Of a stretch of DNA of 64,000 bases, positions 1 through 8,489 are shown piece by piece. How positions within the stretch are numbered: the stretch's first letter is position 1; every line of letters starts with the position of its first letter. The position numbers and the translations under genes were made by a program. The stretch comes from Leuctra nigra (lineage: Eukaryota; Arthropoda; Insecta; Plecoptera; Leuctridae), in NCBI GenBank assembly GCA_934045905.1, contig OW203767.1, forward strand, positions 24,183,073 through 24,247,072, read 5' to 3'. The notes beneath the pieces are model-generated. The model saw only the letters and a program-made list of their open reading frames with translations. It was not told where the DNA came from and did no database searches.

Positions 1-548
1 AATTATTCTCATGCTCATAATTCAACTCTATGGCCATTAATTCTGAAATTTTTGTTTTTTCGAATTGTACCATTTTTCTGTTAATCTCTTTGCCCTGAAT
101 ATAAACTGTTTTCGTGTCAAAGCATATATTCATAGATAATTGTGCCAATATGTCCACTCCCAGTATCAAATCCCTTCTCAAATCAGGCACAACTAAACAG
201 ATTATTTCTATTTGGATATCATCTATATTTATGGAAAGAAATGCTTGTCGAGTTATCTTCTTTCCTCGAGCTTGTGTTGCACCAACTATGGTAATTCCAA
301 TAACAGGAAAGATCTCAATGTCTTTATTTTTCTCCAGTAAACTTTCAAATACAACTTCATTCATGCAAGTCACTTCACTTCCTGTATCAATTAATGCAAT
401 CATAAATCTTTCCTTAAGTTTAACTAAAATTTCTGGGCATTTGATTAAATTGGTATTCATTTCTTCGTTTAAGTCATCTTCTTCTAAAAGTTCTTTACCA
501 TTAACTAACTGGACACTATTAATGTTTTGCACTAGATTTGTAGTCACG
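1..548 (-). CDS. pol: LTR-retrotransposon pol, N-terminal aspartic protease part (runs off the window)
   Basis: Read on the minus strand, an open frame runs from the gag end to the left edge. It contains the retroviral-type aspartic protease active site D-T-G-S-E preceded by hydrophobic residues (MIALI), at about positions 370-405. About 85 residues further on lies a hydrophobic stretch followed by LGVD, like the second conserved strand of retropepsins. The frame is -1 relative to gag and overlaps the gag stop, so Pol is probably made by -1 frameshifting. Reverse transcriptase and integrase would lie outside the window. With the gag, PBS and LTR to its right, this is a Ty3/gypsy-like element; the clade cannot be fixed from the protease alone. 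Confidence 0.8.
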
Positions 549-558
549 TAGTCAGTGC

Positions 559-2172
559 TTATTCTGCGCGACTCATTCCATTTCCCTGTACATCATTCCA
601 CGATGTACTTTGTTGGTAATTATTCTGGTTACTTTGATCTTGTTGATTATTTCCTCTTCCACAACCATGCTGATCTCCACGTCCTCCTTGACTTGCACCT
701 CTTCCTCTACCACGTTGATCACCTTGACCTTGATATCTAATACCATTTCCCTGTATTTCATTCCATAATGTCCCTTGTTGGTAATTATTCTGGTTACTTT
801 GCCCTTGTTGACTATTTCCTCTTCCCCAACCATTTTGATCTCCACGTCCTTGATTATGTCGCATTTGATCTGTATGAATATTGTTGTTGTTATTCTCATT
901 TTGTTGTCCCCTTCGGAATATTCCATTTTGTTGGAAATTATCATTCATCTGTACGCAATGTAGATTTTCATGCTCACATTCGATTAGCTGTTCTAACATC
1001 TCTTTCGTACTCTTCCGATACATGTGAAGTACCTCTCGTGTATTAATTGGGAAATGTCGCAATATTTGTTTTGCCAATTCTTCGTCTTTCATTTTATTTG
1101 GCAAGTATCCAACCAGCCTCACAAGTCGTTTAAAATACAATGACATTGTAGTCCTTCCCAGATATCTTCCATTGTACACTTCCTCAAGAACATAACTTTG
1201 CTGCGAGCTTCCCCAGTATTTTTCAATTATTCCTGTTTTGTATTCATCATATGATTCATAAGTTTGTTCTCGATACCAGCTCCTTGCAGTGTCCCTTATT
1301 ACTGATGCTGCTATCATTAACTTTTGATGTTCAGTAATTCCATTGATATTCCGAAATCTCATTTCTATTAAACGAATGTACTCTAATACATGTAACTGAT
1401 CATTTTTACCATTGAATATAATACCATTCATTCGTAATTCTTCACTGATTTGTCCAACAATGTTGATTCCACAAACCGATCCACTACACGTTATTTTAGA
1501 CTGTCCCATAGCACTAGTCAGCTTCTTCTCGATTTCCTCATTTTTAATATTTATTACATTGATCATTTGTGTACAGTTTCCCTTAAATTCTTCAACATTT
1601 TCCTTTACCTCTTGAACTTCAGCTTTCCATTGATCTTCCCTAAAATTCTCATGTTTTGACAATTGCCACGTTATTCCATCATCTAATTTCTTAATCTTTC
1701 TCTCTATTTCTTCCTCAAAATCAATCCTTTTACTTTCCACTTCTTCGAACTTGTGATTAACATCTTCTACTTTTTCTTCAATGCAATCCACACGTTCTTC
1801 TACTATCTTGACTCGTTCTAGCATTTTGTTGTTTTGATTTAACAATACATCAAACCTTTTAAAGCAATTATCAATCGTTTCCTTATCTTCTTTCCGAATT
1901 TGTTCACATTGTTCATATCTTTCCTTATCTTCTTTCCGAATTTGTTCCTCTTTTTCATTGTTTTCCTCATCCTTATCTATTAATCTCTTACACAATTTTT
2001 CTATTGTCTCTCTATCATTGTGAATCAACTCAAACACTTCATTTTTCATTTTCCGCATATCATCGGTAAGATTCTTGATTGACTCTCCTATATTTTCTTC
2101 AAATGACTTTTCAACCTCACTCCTTAAATCTCCCATCTCTGTCTCAACCTCATTGCCTGTAATACCATCCAT
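559..2172 (-). CDS. gag: LTR-retrotransposon Gag-like protein
   Basis: This is a 537-residue frame if the first in-frame ATG (2172) is used; the frame is open slightly upstream. The N-terminal half is a very charged, Glu/Lys-rich predicted coiled coil. The middle (about residues 235-400) resembles retrotransposon gag capsid, with hydrophobic and aromatic spacing such as ARSWYREQ and YLGRTTMSLYFKRL. The C-terminal ~120 residues are Gln/Asn/Gly/Arg-rich with RGRG and GRGDQ motifs and no CCHC zinc knuckle, so RNA binding is probably through RG repeats. A ~38-residue RG/QN module occurs twice in this tail. It lies just downstream (minus sense) of a PBS-like site and is followed by protease in the -1 frame. 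The frame is intact. Confidence 0.85.
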   Translation of the reverse strand: MDGITGNEVETEMGDLRSEVEKSFEENIGESIKNLTDDMRKMKNEVFELIHNDRETIEKLCKRLIDKDEENNEKEEQIRKEDKERYEQCEQIRKEDKETIDNCFKRFDVLLNQNNKMLERVKIVEERVDCIEEKVEDVNHKFEEVESKRIDFEEEIERKIKKLDDGITWQLSKHENFREDQWKAEVQEVKENVEEFKGNCTQMINVINIKNEEIEKKLTSAMGQSKITCSGSVCGINIVGQISEELRMNGIIFNGKNDQLHVLEYIRLIEMRFRNINGITEHQKLMIAASVIRDTARSWYREQTYESYDEYKTGIIEKYWGSSQQSYVLEEVYNGRYLGRTTMSLYFKRLVRLVGYLPNKMKDEELAKQILRHFPINTREVLHMYRKSTKEMLEQLIECEHENLHCVQMNDNFQQNGIFRRGQQNENNNNNIHTDQMRHNQGRGDQNGWGRGNSQQGQSNQNNYQQGTLWNEIQGNGIRYQGQGDQRGRGRGASQGGRGDQHGCGRGNNQQDQSNQNNYQQSTSWNDVQGNGMSRAE

Positions 2173-2260
2173 GACTTCTAATAAACTAAACACCAATTCC
2201 AATTACTAAACTACTTAATCTCAGGTCTTGTGTTGATTTTAAGATCAGTTCTTAAAAAGC

Positions 2261-2278
2261 CTCTCACGTTGGGTGCCA
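2261..2278 (-). promoter_or_regulatory. Primer-binding site of the LTR element
   Basis: On the minus strand the sequence TGGCACCCAACGTGAG starts four bases after the LTR end. This is the classic position and TGG-start of a tRNA-complementary PBS. The primer tRNA was not determined. Confidence 0.65.
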
Positions 2279-2282
2279 ATTT

Positions 2283-2695
2283 TGTGACTCTACACTAGTT
2301 ACTTAATTAATCCTAAACCATCTTCAAATAATACCCCACTGTTGGGTGATAAATTCGTAGCATTATGTATTTCCTTTTCTAGTAATTTTTATTAATTTTA
2401 TGTAGTACAATTAAAAAGGGTGAAGCTACTTCTGGCCAGATTTAAACTTATATTTATTAATTAATAACTAAGATTATGAGTACTCATCACTGAGGTGTAG
2501 ATAGCTATAGTCCATCATGGTCCATCATCTCATTAGATAGTTCATCATCAATATAGTTTTTGTCATGAATTTTCTCTTCGTGCACTTTTCTTTCCCCTTT
2601 GCCGCCTTCTTTTCTTGATTAATATTCTTCTTTTAATAACAGTTATTTATGACATTTCTTCTAGTAATGATTTTTTTTAAACGATACACACAACA
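2283..2695 (-). repeat. LTR of the gypsy-like element (413 bp)
   Basis: On the minus strand this block starts TGTTGTGTGT directly after a purine tract and ends AGAGTCACA four bases before the PBS. It therefore has TG..CA ends and the expected neighbours on both sides. The second LTR is not in the window, so the borders rest on these signals rather than on a pairwise match. Confidence 0.6.
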
Positions 2696-2709
2696 TTCTT
2701 CTTCTAATC
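2696..2709 (-). other. Polypurine tract next to the LTR
   Basis: AAGATTAGAAGAAGAA on the minus strand immediately precedes the LTR start. That is the place of the plus-strand primer at the 3' end of an element's internal region. It implies that an internal region ends here, upstream of an LTR that also has a PBS and gag downstream. Confidence 0.5.
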
Positions 2710-2898
2710 TTACATTTCAACTGCCTCTTTTTCCAATTCAAATTCACCACCATCCAATCTCATTCTGAACACCATACCATATTTTTCCATTGTTGTGGCT
2801 TTACAGTTTTGAACCCTTTTTATTTTAAACCTCGACCCCAAAGGTGATATGTTTCGAAAAGATAACTTAATATTTTTAAAGACATTTTATAATATAAA
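2710..2898 (-). pseudogene. 3' end of a second gypsy-like pol, 5'-truncated
   Basis: A minus-strand frame of about 60 codons ends at a TAA just before the polypurine tract. Its product includes NISPLGSRFKIKRVQNC and ends GGEFELEKEAVEM, which fits the tail of a pol polyprotein. Upstream an in-frame stop at about 2898 and AT-rich DNA end the homology. With the LTR this gives the order pol end - LTR - gag. Assignment is by position and composition only. Confidence 0.4.
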
Positions 2899-3172
2899 TT
2901 AATGTTTTAAGAATTTAAATATAACTGTAATAATATTCTGTACTACTTATTTACTTTAATATAATTGAATCCTGAATAAAATATGATTTAAATGTCATTA
3001 TTTATGTTATAATTTTGATCGCCATAGAAACAATCACGGCCTTCTATAAATTCATAAGGAACCACTTGTTGTTTACAACCTAGATAACTCTCCCTGGTAC
3101 AGTAGTGCTACAGTATTTATTTATTTTAGATAGCATTCTGCCAATTACAATTCACATATGTTACATTCTCAT
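2899..3172. other. AT-rich spacer, no gene seen
   Basis: No coding frame, hairpin or tandem repeat of note. It is AT-rich single-copy-looking DNA between the LTR-element remnant and the Helitron-like element. Confidence 0.5.
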
Positions 3173-4541
3173 CTAGTGGAGCGGTCGCTCCACCCAGCCA
3201 AGTCGTACTGTACACTCACACTCACTAAACATATCGTAAACTGAACTGAGGAGCATAAACTGAGGAGCATAAACTGAGGAGCAGACCAAACACTTTTACT
3301 GTAAGCAACAACAGGGCATTTTCGGCCTACTGGATCTTAAAATTGGAAAATCTCACATTGTTGCGAAATATTTAATTTGGAGCTATGGCCCACCCCACCA
3401 CATATTCTAAGTTAACCAACAGTAGGATATGCCATTTGCGAGCTAGAGGGCCTTGAAAACAGTGAAATTACACCCCTTTTAAAAAAGGAATCTTCTTCTT
3501 CTTCTTCTTCCGCTTCTTCAGATGTCAGAAAAAGTTGCTATCACCGCCACAGCCTAAACGGCTGATCTGATCGATCTGAAAATTTTACCACATATGCACT
3601 TTTGGCGTCTGATGATACCTTGCCCTTACAAATTTTTTGTGCCGCCATTTTGAAATTGGAAGTGACGTCATATCTCACAAACTGATGGACCGATCGGGAC
3701 GAAACTAGCGCCAAACGATTCGGACGGTTATCTATATAAAATATCAATAGTCGAAATAGAAATGTACTATTACCGAAACCGGAAATTACGTCATAAAAAT
3801 GCCAAATCTTTCTAAAATCATCTCGTTAACAATAACAACGTATTCAGAAGGCTTATAACGTTACATAACATTTATAGATACACATTTTAGGTGGCAGTGA
3901 TGTCAGCCGCCATTTTGAAAATGGAAGTGATGCCATAATTCGAGAACGGCTGGACCGATTGGAACGAAACTTTCGCTCTAGTTCATAGCATATTATTTAT
4001 AGCATATACATAGTAACAAGCACAACTTTTCTTATCAACCAAATCACAAGGCGTATGTTTTAAAGGAATTATAGACTTTGGTGTCACATACGACGCGATT
4101 GTTGAATACAGACCAATTGTGTACCTATTTTTTATGTACTTGTACAAGATGTAAGAATAAACTGAAAAAAGGAGTGATATCCCCATAAAAAACACTCCGT
4201 GTAAAAATACCAGCCAAATCTAATCGACTAAAAAAATATAAGAAATCTAAAAATTCAACACTGAAAAGTAGTGATATCAAAAAATTTACCAAGTCAAAAC
4301 TTTTCAAAAAATACTTAGCACATCGTTTTTTAGTGCATTATAGATGTATATATGAGTATATTTGATTTCCGGCCTACTTCGATATCATTTATATGCACGA
4401 TGCGCCAAGTATTATTTGAAAAGTTTTTACTTTGCCAATTTTTTGATATCACTACTTTTCAGTGCTGAATTTTTAGATTTCTTCAATTTTTTTAGTCGAA
4501 GAGACTTGGCTGGTATTTTACACGGAGTGTTTTTTATGGGG
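3173..4541 (-). mobile_element. Helitron-like non-autonomous element, copy 1
   Basis: The plus-strand left end is CTAGTGGAGCGGTCGCTCCAC, preceded by AT. Read on the minus strand this is a GTGGAGCG/CGCTCCAC hairpin followed by TAG, like the 3' terminus of a Helitron. The other end (TTTTTATGGGG) is the 5' CCCCATAAAAAACACTCC terminus, which opens a long subterminal inverted repeat (about 4175-4541) containing ACTTGGCTGG and ACTTTTCAGTGC. Inside are a short (TTC)n run and degenerate repeats with GCCGCCATTTTG and GACGTCA. No transposase frame. The right flank here is TACC rather than AT. Confidence 0.6.
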
Positions 4542-4725
4542 TACCTTTTACATAGTTTATAATTCTCACTTTAAATTCATTTACATTTCTTATTTCTTTA
4601 ATTAGTGCCGGTAGTTGATTATACTCTCGAACACCTAGATTGAACAAACATTCATTAAAACCCTTAGACTTAATATATATTGATATAAAAATTATTAGCA
4701 CCTCGGGTGCCATGTTCGTGTACAC
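4542..4725 (-). pseudogene. LINE ORF2 C-terminal fragment
   Basis: A minus-strand frame reads CLFNLGVREYNQLPALI followed by KEIRNVNEFK. This is the usual tail of CR1/jockey-type LINE ORF2 proteins (tyrosine-x-x-LP..I...FK). It is truncated on both sides, the 3' side by the Helitron-like element, and it is unrelated in position to the intact LINE at 7.2-12.2 kb. Confidence 0.5.
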
Positions 4726-5215
4726 TATTCACTATTTTAATTTTATCAATAATATAAGATGGGCATTCCCCTATTGTATAGCCTTAAAAATAAACAAATA
4801 CGTACATATTTTAAAATTTTCTTTAACACTACACATGTTTAATTTATTTAAAAGTTATAATTCCGGCGTAAACCAACTAGCCCTTTAAAATAAATCTCAG
4901 TAATTTGTTCTGGATTTTGTGTTGATATTCTGCCTTTGATAATTCGTGCTGTTTGGCGATGCAGTCTTGGAAGTTTTTAGTAAACGAAAGGTTTTGTGTT
5001 AATATAGCCATTTCCTGTTGACAAATTTAACATTTCTGTGATTCTGGGAGTGACTGAAAAGTCTTTTGCTTCTCTTGGCTTTATATTGAATGTAAGGTTG
5101 AGTGGCAATTTTCCCAGTTTCTGAAGAAAATTTGAGCTCATATGTAATCCTTCAAGTGATGATTTGTGGATTATTTACGGAATCTCGGTTATATCATGGA
5201 TAGATGTGCTGCACA
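4726..5215. other. Intron/intergenic DNA with a weak coding-like remnant
   Basis: No supported gene. On the minus strand around 4890-5010 a short frame of about 40 residues looks protein-like (contains NFQDCIAKQHELSKAEYQ), but it has no recognised homolog by eye and no start or splice context. Confidence 0.25.
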
Positions 5216-5247
5216 CCGGTGCTCGCTTATCAACGCGTTACTCCTAG
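5216..5247 (+). mobile_element. 3' tip of a second Helitron-like family
   Basis: GTGCTCGCTTATCAACGCGTTA..CCTAG is followed by T. The same terminus ends the longer copies at 49375 and 53381. Only the tip is present, about 35 bp before the splice acceptor of the module A exon. Confidence 0.45.
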
Positions 5248-5283
5248 TATATATAATCATGTAAAACATGCGTGACTTTACAG

Positions 5284-5448
5284 GGCATTATGTACTTGCA
5301 AGGGCTCGAAACAAGTGGCTTCAACGGTACAACTCTGGATGATATTGTCTCAACAATCGACACTGCCATCTCCGTCACACAGTATATACCAGATGTGTAC
5401 ATGAATAACATGTTCTGGAGGATAGTCTATTTGGCTGGACACTATCAG
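5284..5448 (+). CDS. Adhesion-GPCR module A, exon 6 equivalent (extracellular)
   Basis: A 165-nt exon flanked by GACTTTACAG and GTGTTATC, phase 0 at both ends. The product begins GIMYLQGLETSGFNGTTLDD and ends FWRIVYLAGHYQ. The paralogous exon of module B (29720-29884) has the same length and borders but only about 64% amino-acid identity, far below the ~98% identity of the two 7TM exons. It belongs to the extracellular region upstream of the GPS motif. The 5' exons that should precede it are not found to its left in this window. The name exon 6 follows the gene order inferred from unit C. Confidence 0.65.
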
Positions 5449-5469
5449 GTGTTATCTCTACAAATTATT

Positions 5470-6222
5470 GATTGCCGGGCCGGAAGAACCATGTAACCAA
5501 AAAATGTATTATTTTATGTACCTTTAAGCCCAAAACTATTTCAATGCCATATTATCACAATGGGGTTGTTCACGCAAAACTATTGTAGACGGCGTTGCTG
5601 TCCTAACCGTAATAAGAACCAATGAAAATGCCGAGAGAGAGCCAATCAAAATGCAGAGCGGAATTGAAGATTTTTAAACCTTAGCGGGAGTTTGATTCAG
5701 AGATCTTGGATTCAGAGACCAACCAATCAGAGAGAGACTACTCCATTGCCACTAGCGCTGCAAATGAGAGCTAATGGCAGTAAACAACCCCATTATTTAG
5801 TTTGGATTATGTATGGATATAGGTTTCATTCTATAAATAGGAACCTGAACATATAATTTATTGCAAAAATGTATTTATTTGGAAAGGGTAATATTTCAGT
5901 AAGTATCCTTTTGGTTTGTTTACTTTTCATCCGAGTTCCTTAAATAGTTTCGTTGATTATCCGTCCACTTATAGCTAATTACAGCTTTGTTTTCTAGCTT
6001 TTATTTAAATGAATTAACAGGTTTAGGAACACAATGCAGTCCGCACAGTCAGCACACATTCATGGTTCTTCCATGGCAGCCAACAGTCATGTTCAATTTA
6101 TATAATGCCAACATTGAAAAAAAAAAACATTTTTAGGTGGCAGTGGATAGAGCTAGACATCCACAAAAAACCTATTTCGAAAAAAAATTGGTTACATGGT
6201 TCTTCCGGCCCAGCATTCAATT
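5470..6222. mobile_element. MITE family 1, copy in module A (GCTGGGCCGGAAG termini)
   Basis: Long imperfect terminal inverted repeats: left GCCGGGCCGGAAGAACCATG, right CATGGTTCTTCCGGCCCAGC. The same element is seen at 21694-22218, 29923-30469 and 37573-38100. Non-coding and AT-rich inside, and interrupted here by a smaller MITE at 5561-5792. Confidence 0.65.
5561..5792. mobile_element. Small MITE nested in MITE family 1
   Basis: Starts TGGGGTTGTTCACGC and ends GCAGTAAACAACCCCA, an inverted pair with one or two mismatches. The orthologous position in module B (about 30011) is uninterrupted (AACAATTACTTAG), so the 232-bp block is an insertion specific to module A. Confidence 0.6.
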
Positions 6223-6574
6223 CACTATACACTCTATCCAATATGTGTTTGAGCTCTCAACATAGAACTACCCCTCGACTGCTCACCTTAGAATGGTGGT
6301 GGGGGTTGTGTTGGCCAATGATCCACTGCAGCTAAGCCGGCGAGCATATGCTCAGGTGAAAAGACTACCGATGCCGGACAGGTCAGTGGTGAGGTCCAGA
6401 CAAAGAGCAGCCAGGGTCGAAATTAATATTTATTTAACACCTTTCCTCAAACTTTGAACCCTTGCTACCTCCTAACGGATGGAGATGAAATGCCCCCAGG
6501 ATCAAATCGAAAAATTGCATTTTCCCTACAACAAATCCCAAATCCACGCTTTTATCACCAAACCCCGAATTTTT
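6223..6574. other. Module A intron, homologous to module B intron
   Basis: 6250-6430 matches 30480-31000 of module B (shared CCAATGATCCACTGCAGCTA and GCCGGCGAGCATATGCTCA), except that B carries a 299-bp MITE. No gene. Confidence 0.5.
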
Positions 6575-6655
6575 TTTATTATATCAATTAATTAACAATT
6601 AATTACCCCATCCAACTAAAGTCGGGTTGGGGGGTGGAGGTAGCTCCACCTTCCT

Positions 6656-7171
6656 CTAGGGCCTCCTGGGATGCCGAAGTCGGCCGGCCATTCCAACTTC
6701 TTCCCCGTCGTCTTCTTCCTCATCGTCTTCACTCTCCTCTGATTCCTCCACCTGCCGCTCCACCAACTCGTTCCATTTTTCTACATCTTCCCACCACTTC
6801 TCTCCTTCCACTCTCCTCCAATCTTCGCCTCTCTCCGCCACATCCTCTTCAATGCTGTCCATCCACTTGGTCCTCGGACGCCCAGCCTTCTTTTTCTTCA
6901 CTTGTCTTCCCTTCTCAAATTCTCTTCTAGGAATTCTCTCCTCTCCCATTCTTTTCATGTGCCCGAACCATCTCAACCTCTCTCGACTTATCTTCAAACT
7001 TAACTTCTCCACTCCCAAGTCTTGTCTTATCTTCTTACTCCTGATTTTATCCAACTTGGTCACTCCCGCCACCCCTCTCAAAAACTTCATCTGTGATGCC
7101 TGGATTTCTGCTATTTCTCTTCTGCCCATTGGCCATGTTACCGCCCCATATGTCAGGATTGGAATATAGTA
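6656..7171 (-). pseudogene. RTE-like LINE ORF2, C-terminal part
   Basis: The reading frame resumes on the far side of the inserted LINE with KLYYIPILTYGAVTW, then KFLRGVAGVTKLDKIRSKK, LRWFGHMKRM and AGRPRTKWMDSI, and ends in an acidic tail. These are standard features of the region after the RT domain in RTE-type ORF2 proteins. It joins in sense to the RT at 12160-12759 once the inserted LINE is ignored. Confidence 0.75.
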
Positions 7172-7579
7172 CAGTTTGTATATCAGTAGATCAGTTTGTA
7201 TATCAGTTTGTAAGATGGCGGCAGTATAGTGTTCACGTTCAGGTTGGTCAAGGGAAATTAGTTAAACATCATCTATAACGTAAACCAGGGCTCAGATACA
7301 TTGGTATAAATCTAGTATATTCACTTTATAATACAATTGTTGTATAAACTTTCTCGTGAGTGCATCACATTCCATCTAATATAATAAGTTATTCCATTCT
7401 CTTAACACCTGTGCGCTTATACCGTGTGAGTTTAGCAACGCAGATTCCCCTTCCGCCCGTCATCAAGATCTGTGTAGGCGTGCGTGACACACACTGACAA
7501 CAACAGCTGTTCAGTAGCAAGTGGATTCCTGGTGCATAGCTCCTGTGAAAATAACCGACAACAGTAGAGTAGCCGCACC

Positions 7580-8299
7580 ATGGACGCAGATTCCCTGCAA
7601 TCTAGCGTAGAGAACTTTGAAATCAAAGTTCTTCAATCCCTGGAAGATTTTCGAAAGATAGCAATAGCAGAAAATCCTGACCATCAACCCGTCCCTGCCG
7701 ATAACATCAATCTACAGGAGAAATTTAAGGAACTTGAGAGGCGGGTAATTTCTAGCTTCGAAGAAATCAAGCAAGAAATTACAGTGGCCAAAACGCAAAT
7801 TGAACAAAATGCAACTAGGATGGATGCTCTCGAGCAGTACTCGAGACGAAACTGCATTCTGATACACGGTATCAGCGAAACTGAAAAGGAAGACACCTAT
7901 GAACAGGTGTGTGGCTTCCTCAACAATCGGCTGAAGATGGAAGTGTCGCACATGGACATTGACAGATGCCACCGTCTTGGTTCTCGGAGCGCCAAAAACA
8001 AGTACATAAGACCAATAATTGTTAAGTTTATTGCATATTGGTGCAAGGAGACATGCTGGCGCCGTAAGAAATCCCTAAAGGAATCGGGATTTGTTATCAC
8101 TGAATCACTCACGCGCACCAGACAGGAACTGCTGACTAACGTTCAAAAAATAGTGGGATTTACGAAATGCTGGACCCAGGATGGCGCCATCATCGCGATC
8201 CAGGACGAGAAGAGAATCCGAATAACGAGTGCTGACGATCTGCGCTTACTAGCACCAAAAGCATCCGGCCAAAGTGACTCCTCTACGAGAGTACCATAG
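7580..8299 (+). CDS. CR1/jockey-like LINE ORF1 protein
   Basis: 239 residues with an ATG start. An N-terminal helical/coiled-coil segment (about residues 40-95) runs into LEQYSRRNCILIHGI, the typical entry into the RRM-like region of L1-type ORF1 proteins. This is followed by VSHMDIDRCHRLGS and a basic C-terminal domain with IIVKF and RITSADDL. These are known RNA-binding/chaperone ORF1 features. No zinc knuckle seen. The frame is intact and is followed by a 190-bp AT-rich spacer before ORF2. Confidence 0.75.
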   Translation: MDADSLQSSVENFEIKVLQSLEDFRKIAIAENPDHQPVPADNINLQEKFKELERRVISSFEEIKQEITVAKTQIEQNATRMDALEQYSRRNCILIHGISETEKEDTYEQVCGFLNNRLKMEVSHMDIDRCHRLGSRSAKNKYIRPIIVKFIAYWCKETCWRRKKSLKESGFVITESLTRTRQELLTNVQKIVGFTKCWTQDGAIIAIQDEKRIRITSADDLRLLAPKASGQSDSSTRVP

Positions 8300-8489
8300 T
8301 GTGTGATGTACTAAGGACCAACAACAATAAATACAAACTGACCCAGCAATACTCGCCTGACCAACCGTATGCTTATATAATTTATAATTTATAATTTATA
8401 TTACCTATTAATTTTATTTAGTTTATTGTAGTATATTATATCTACATCGAAATATAGTTAGGCTATATTTTTTATACGTACCTTACCTA

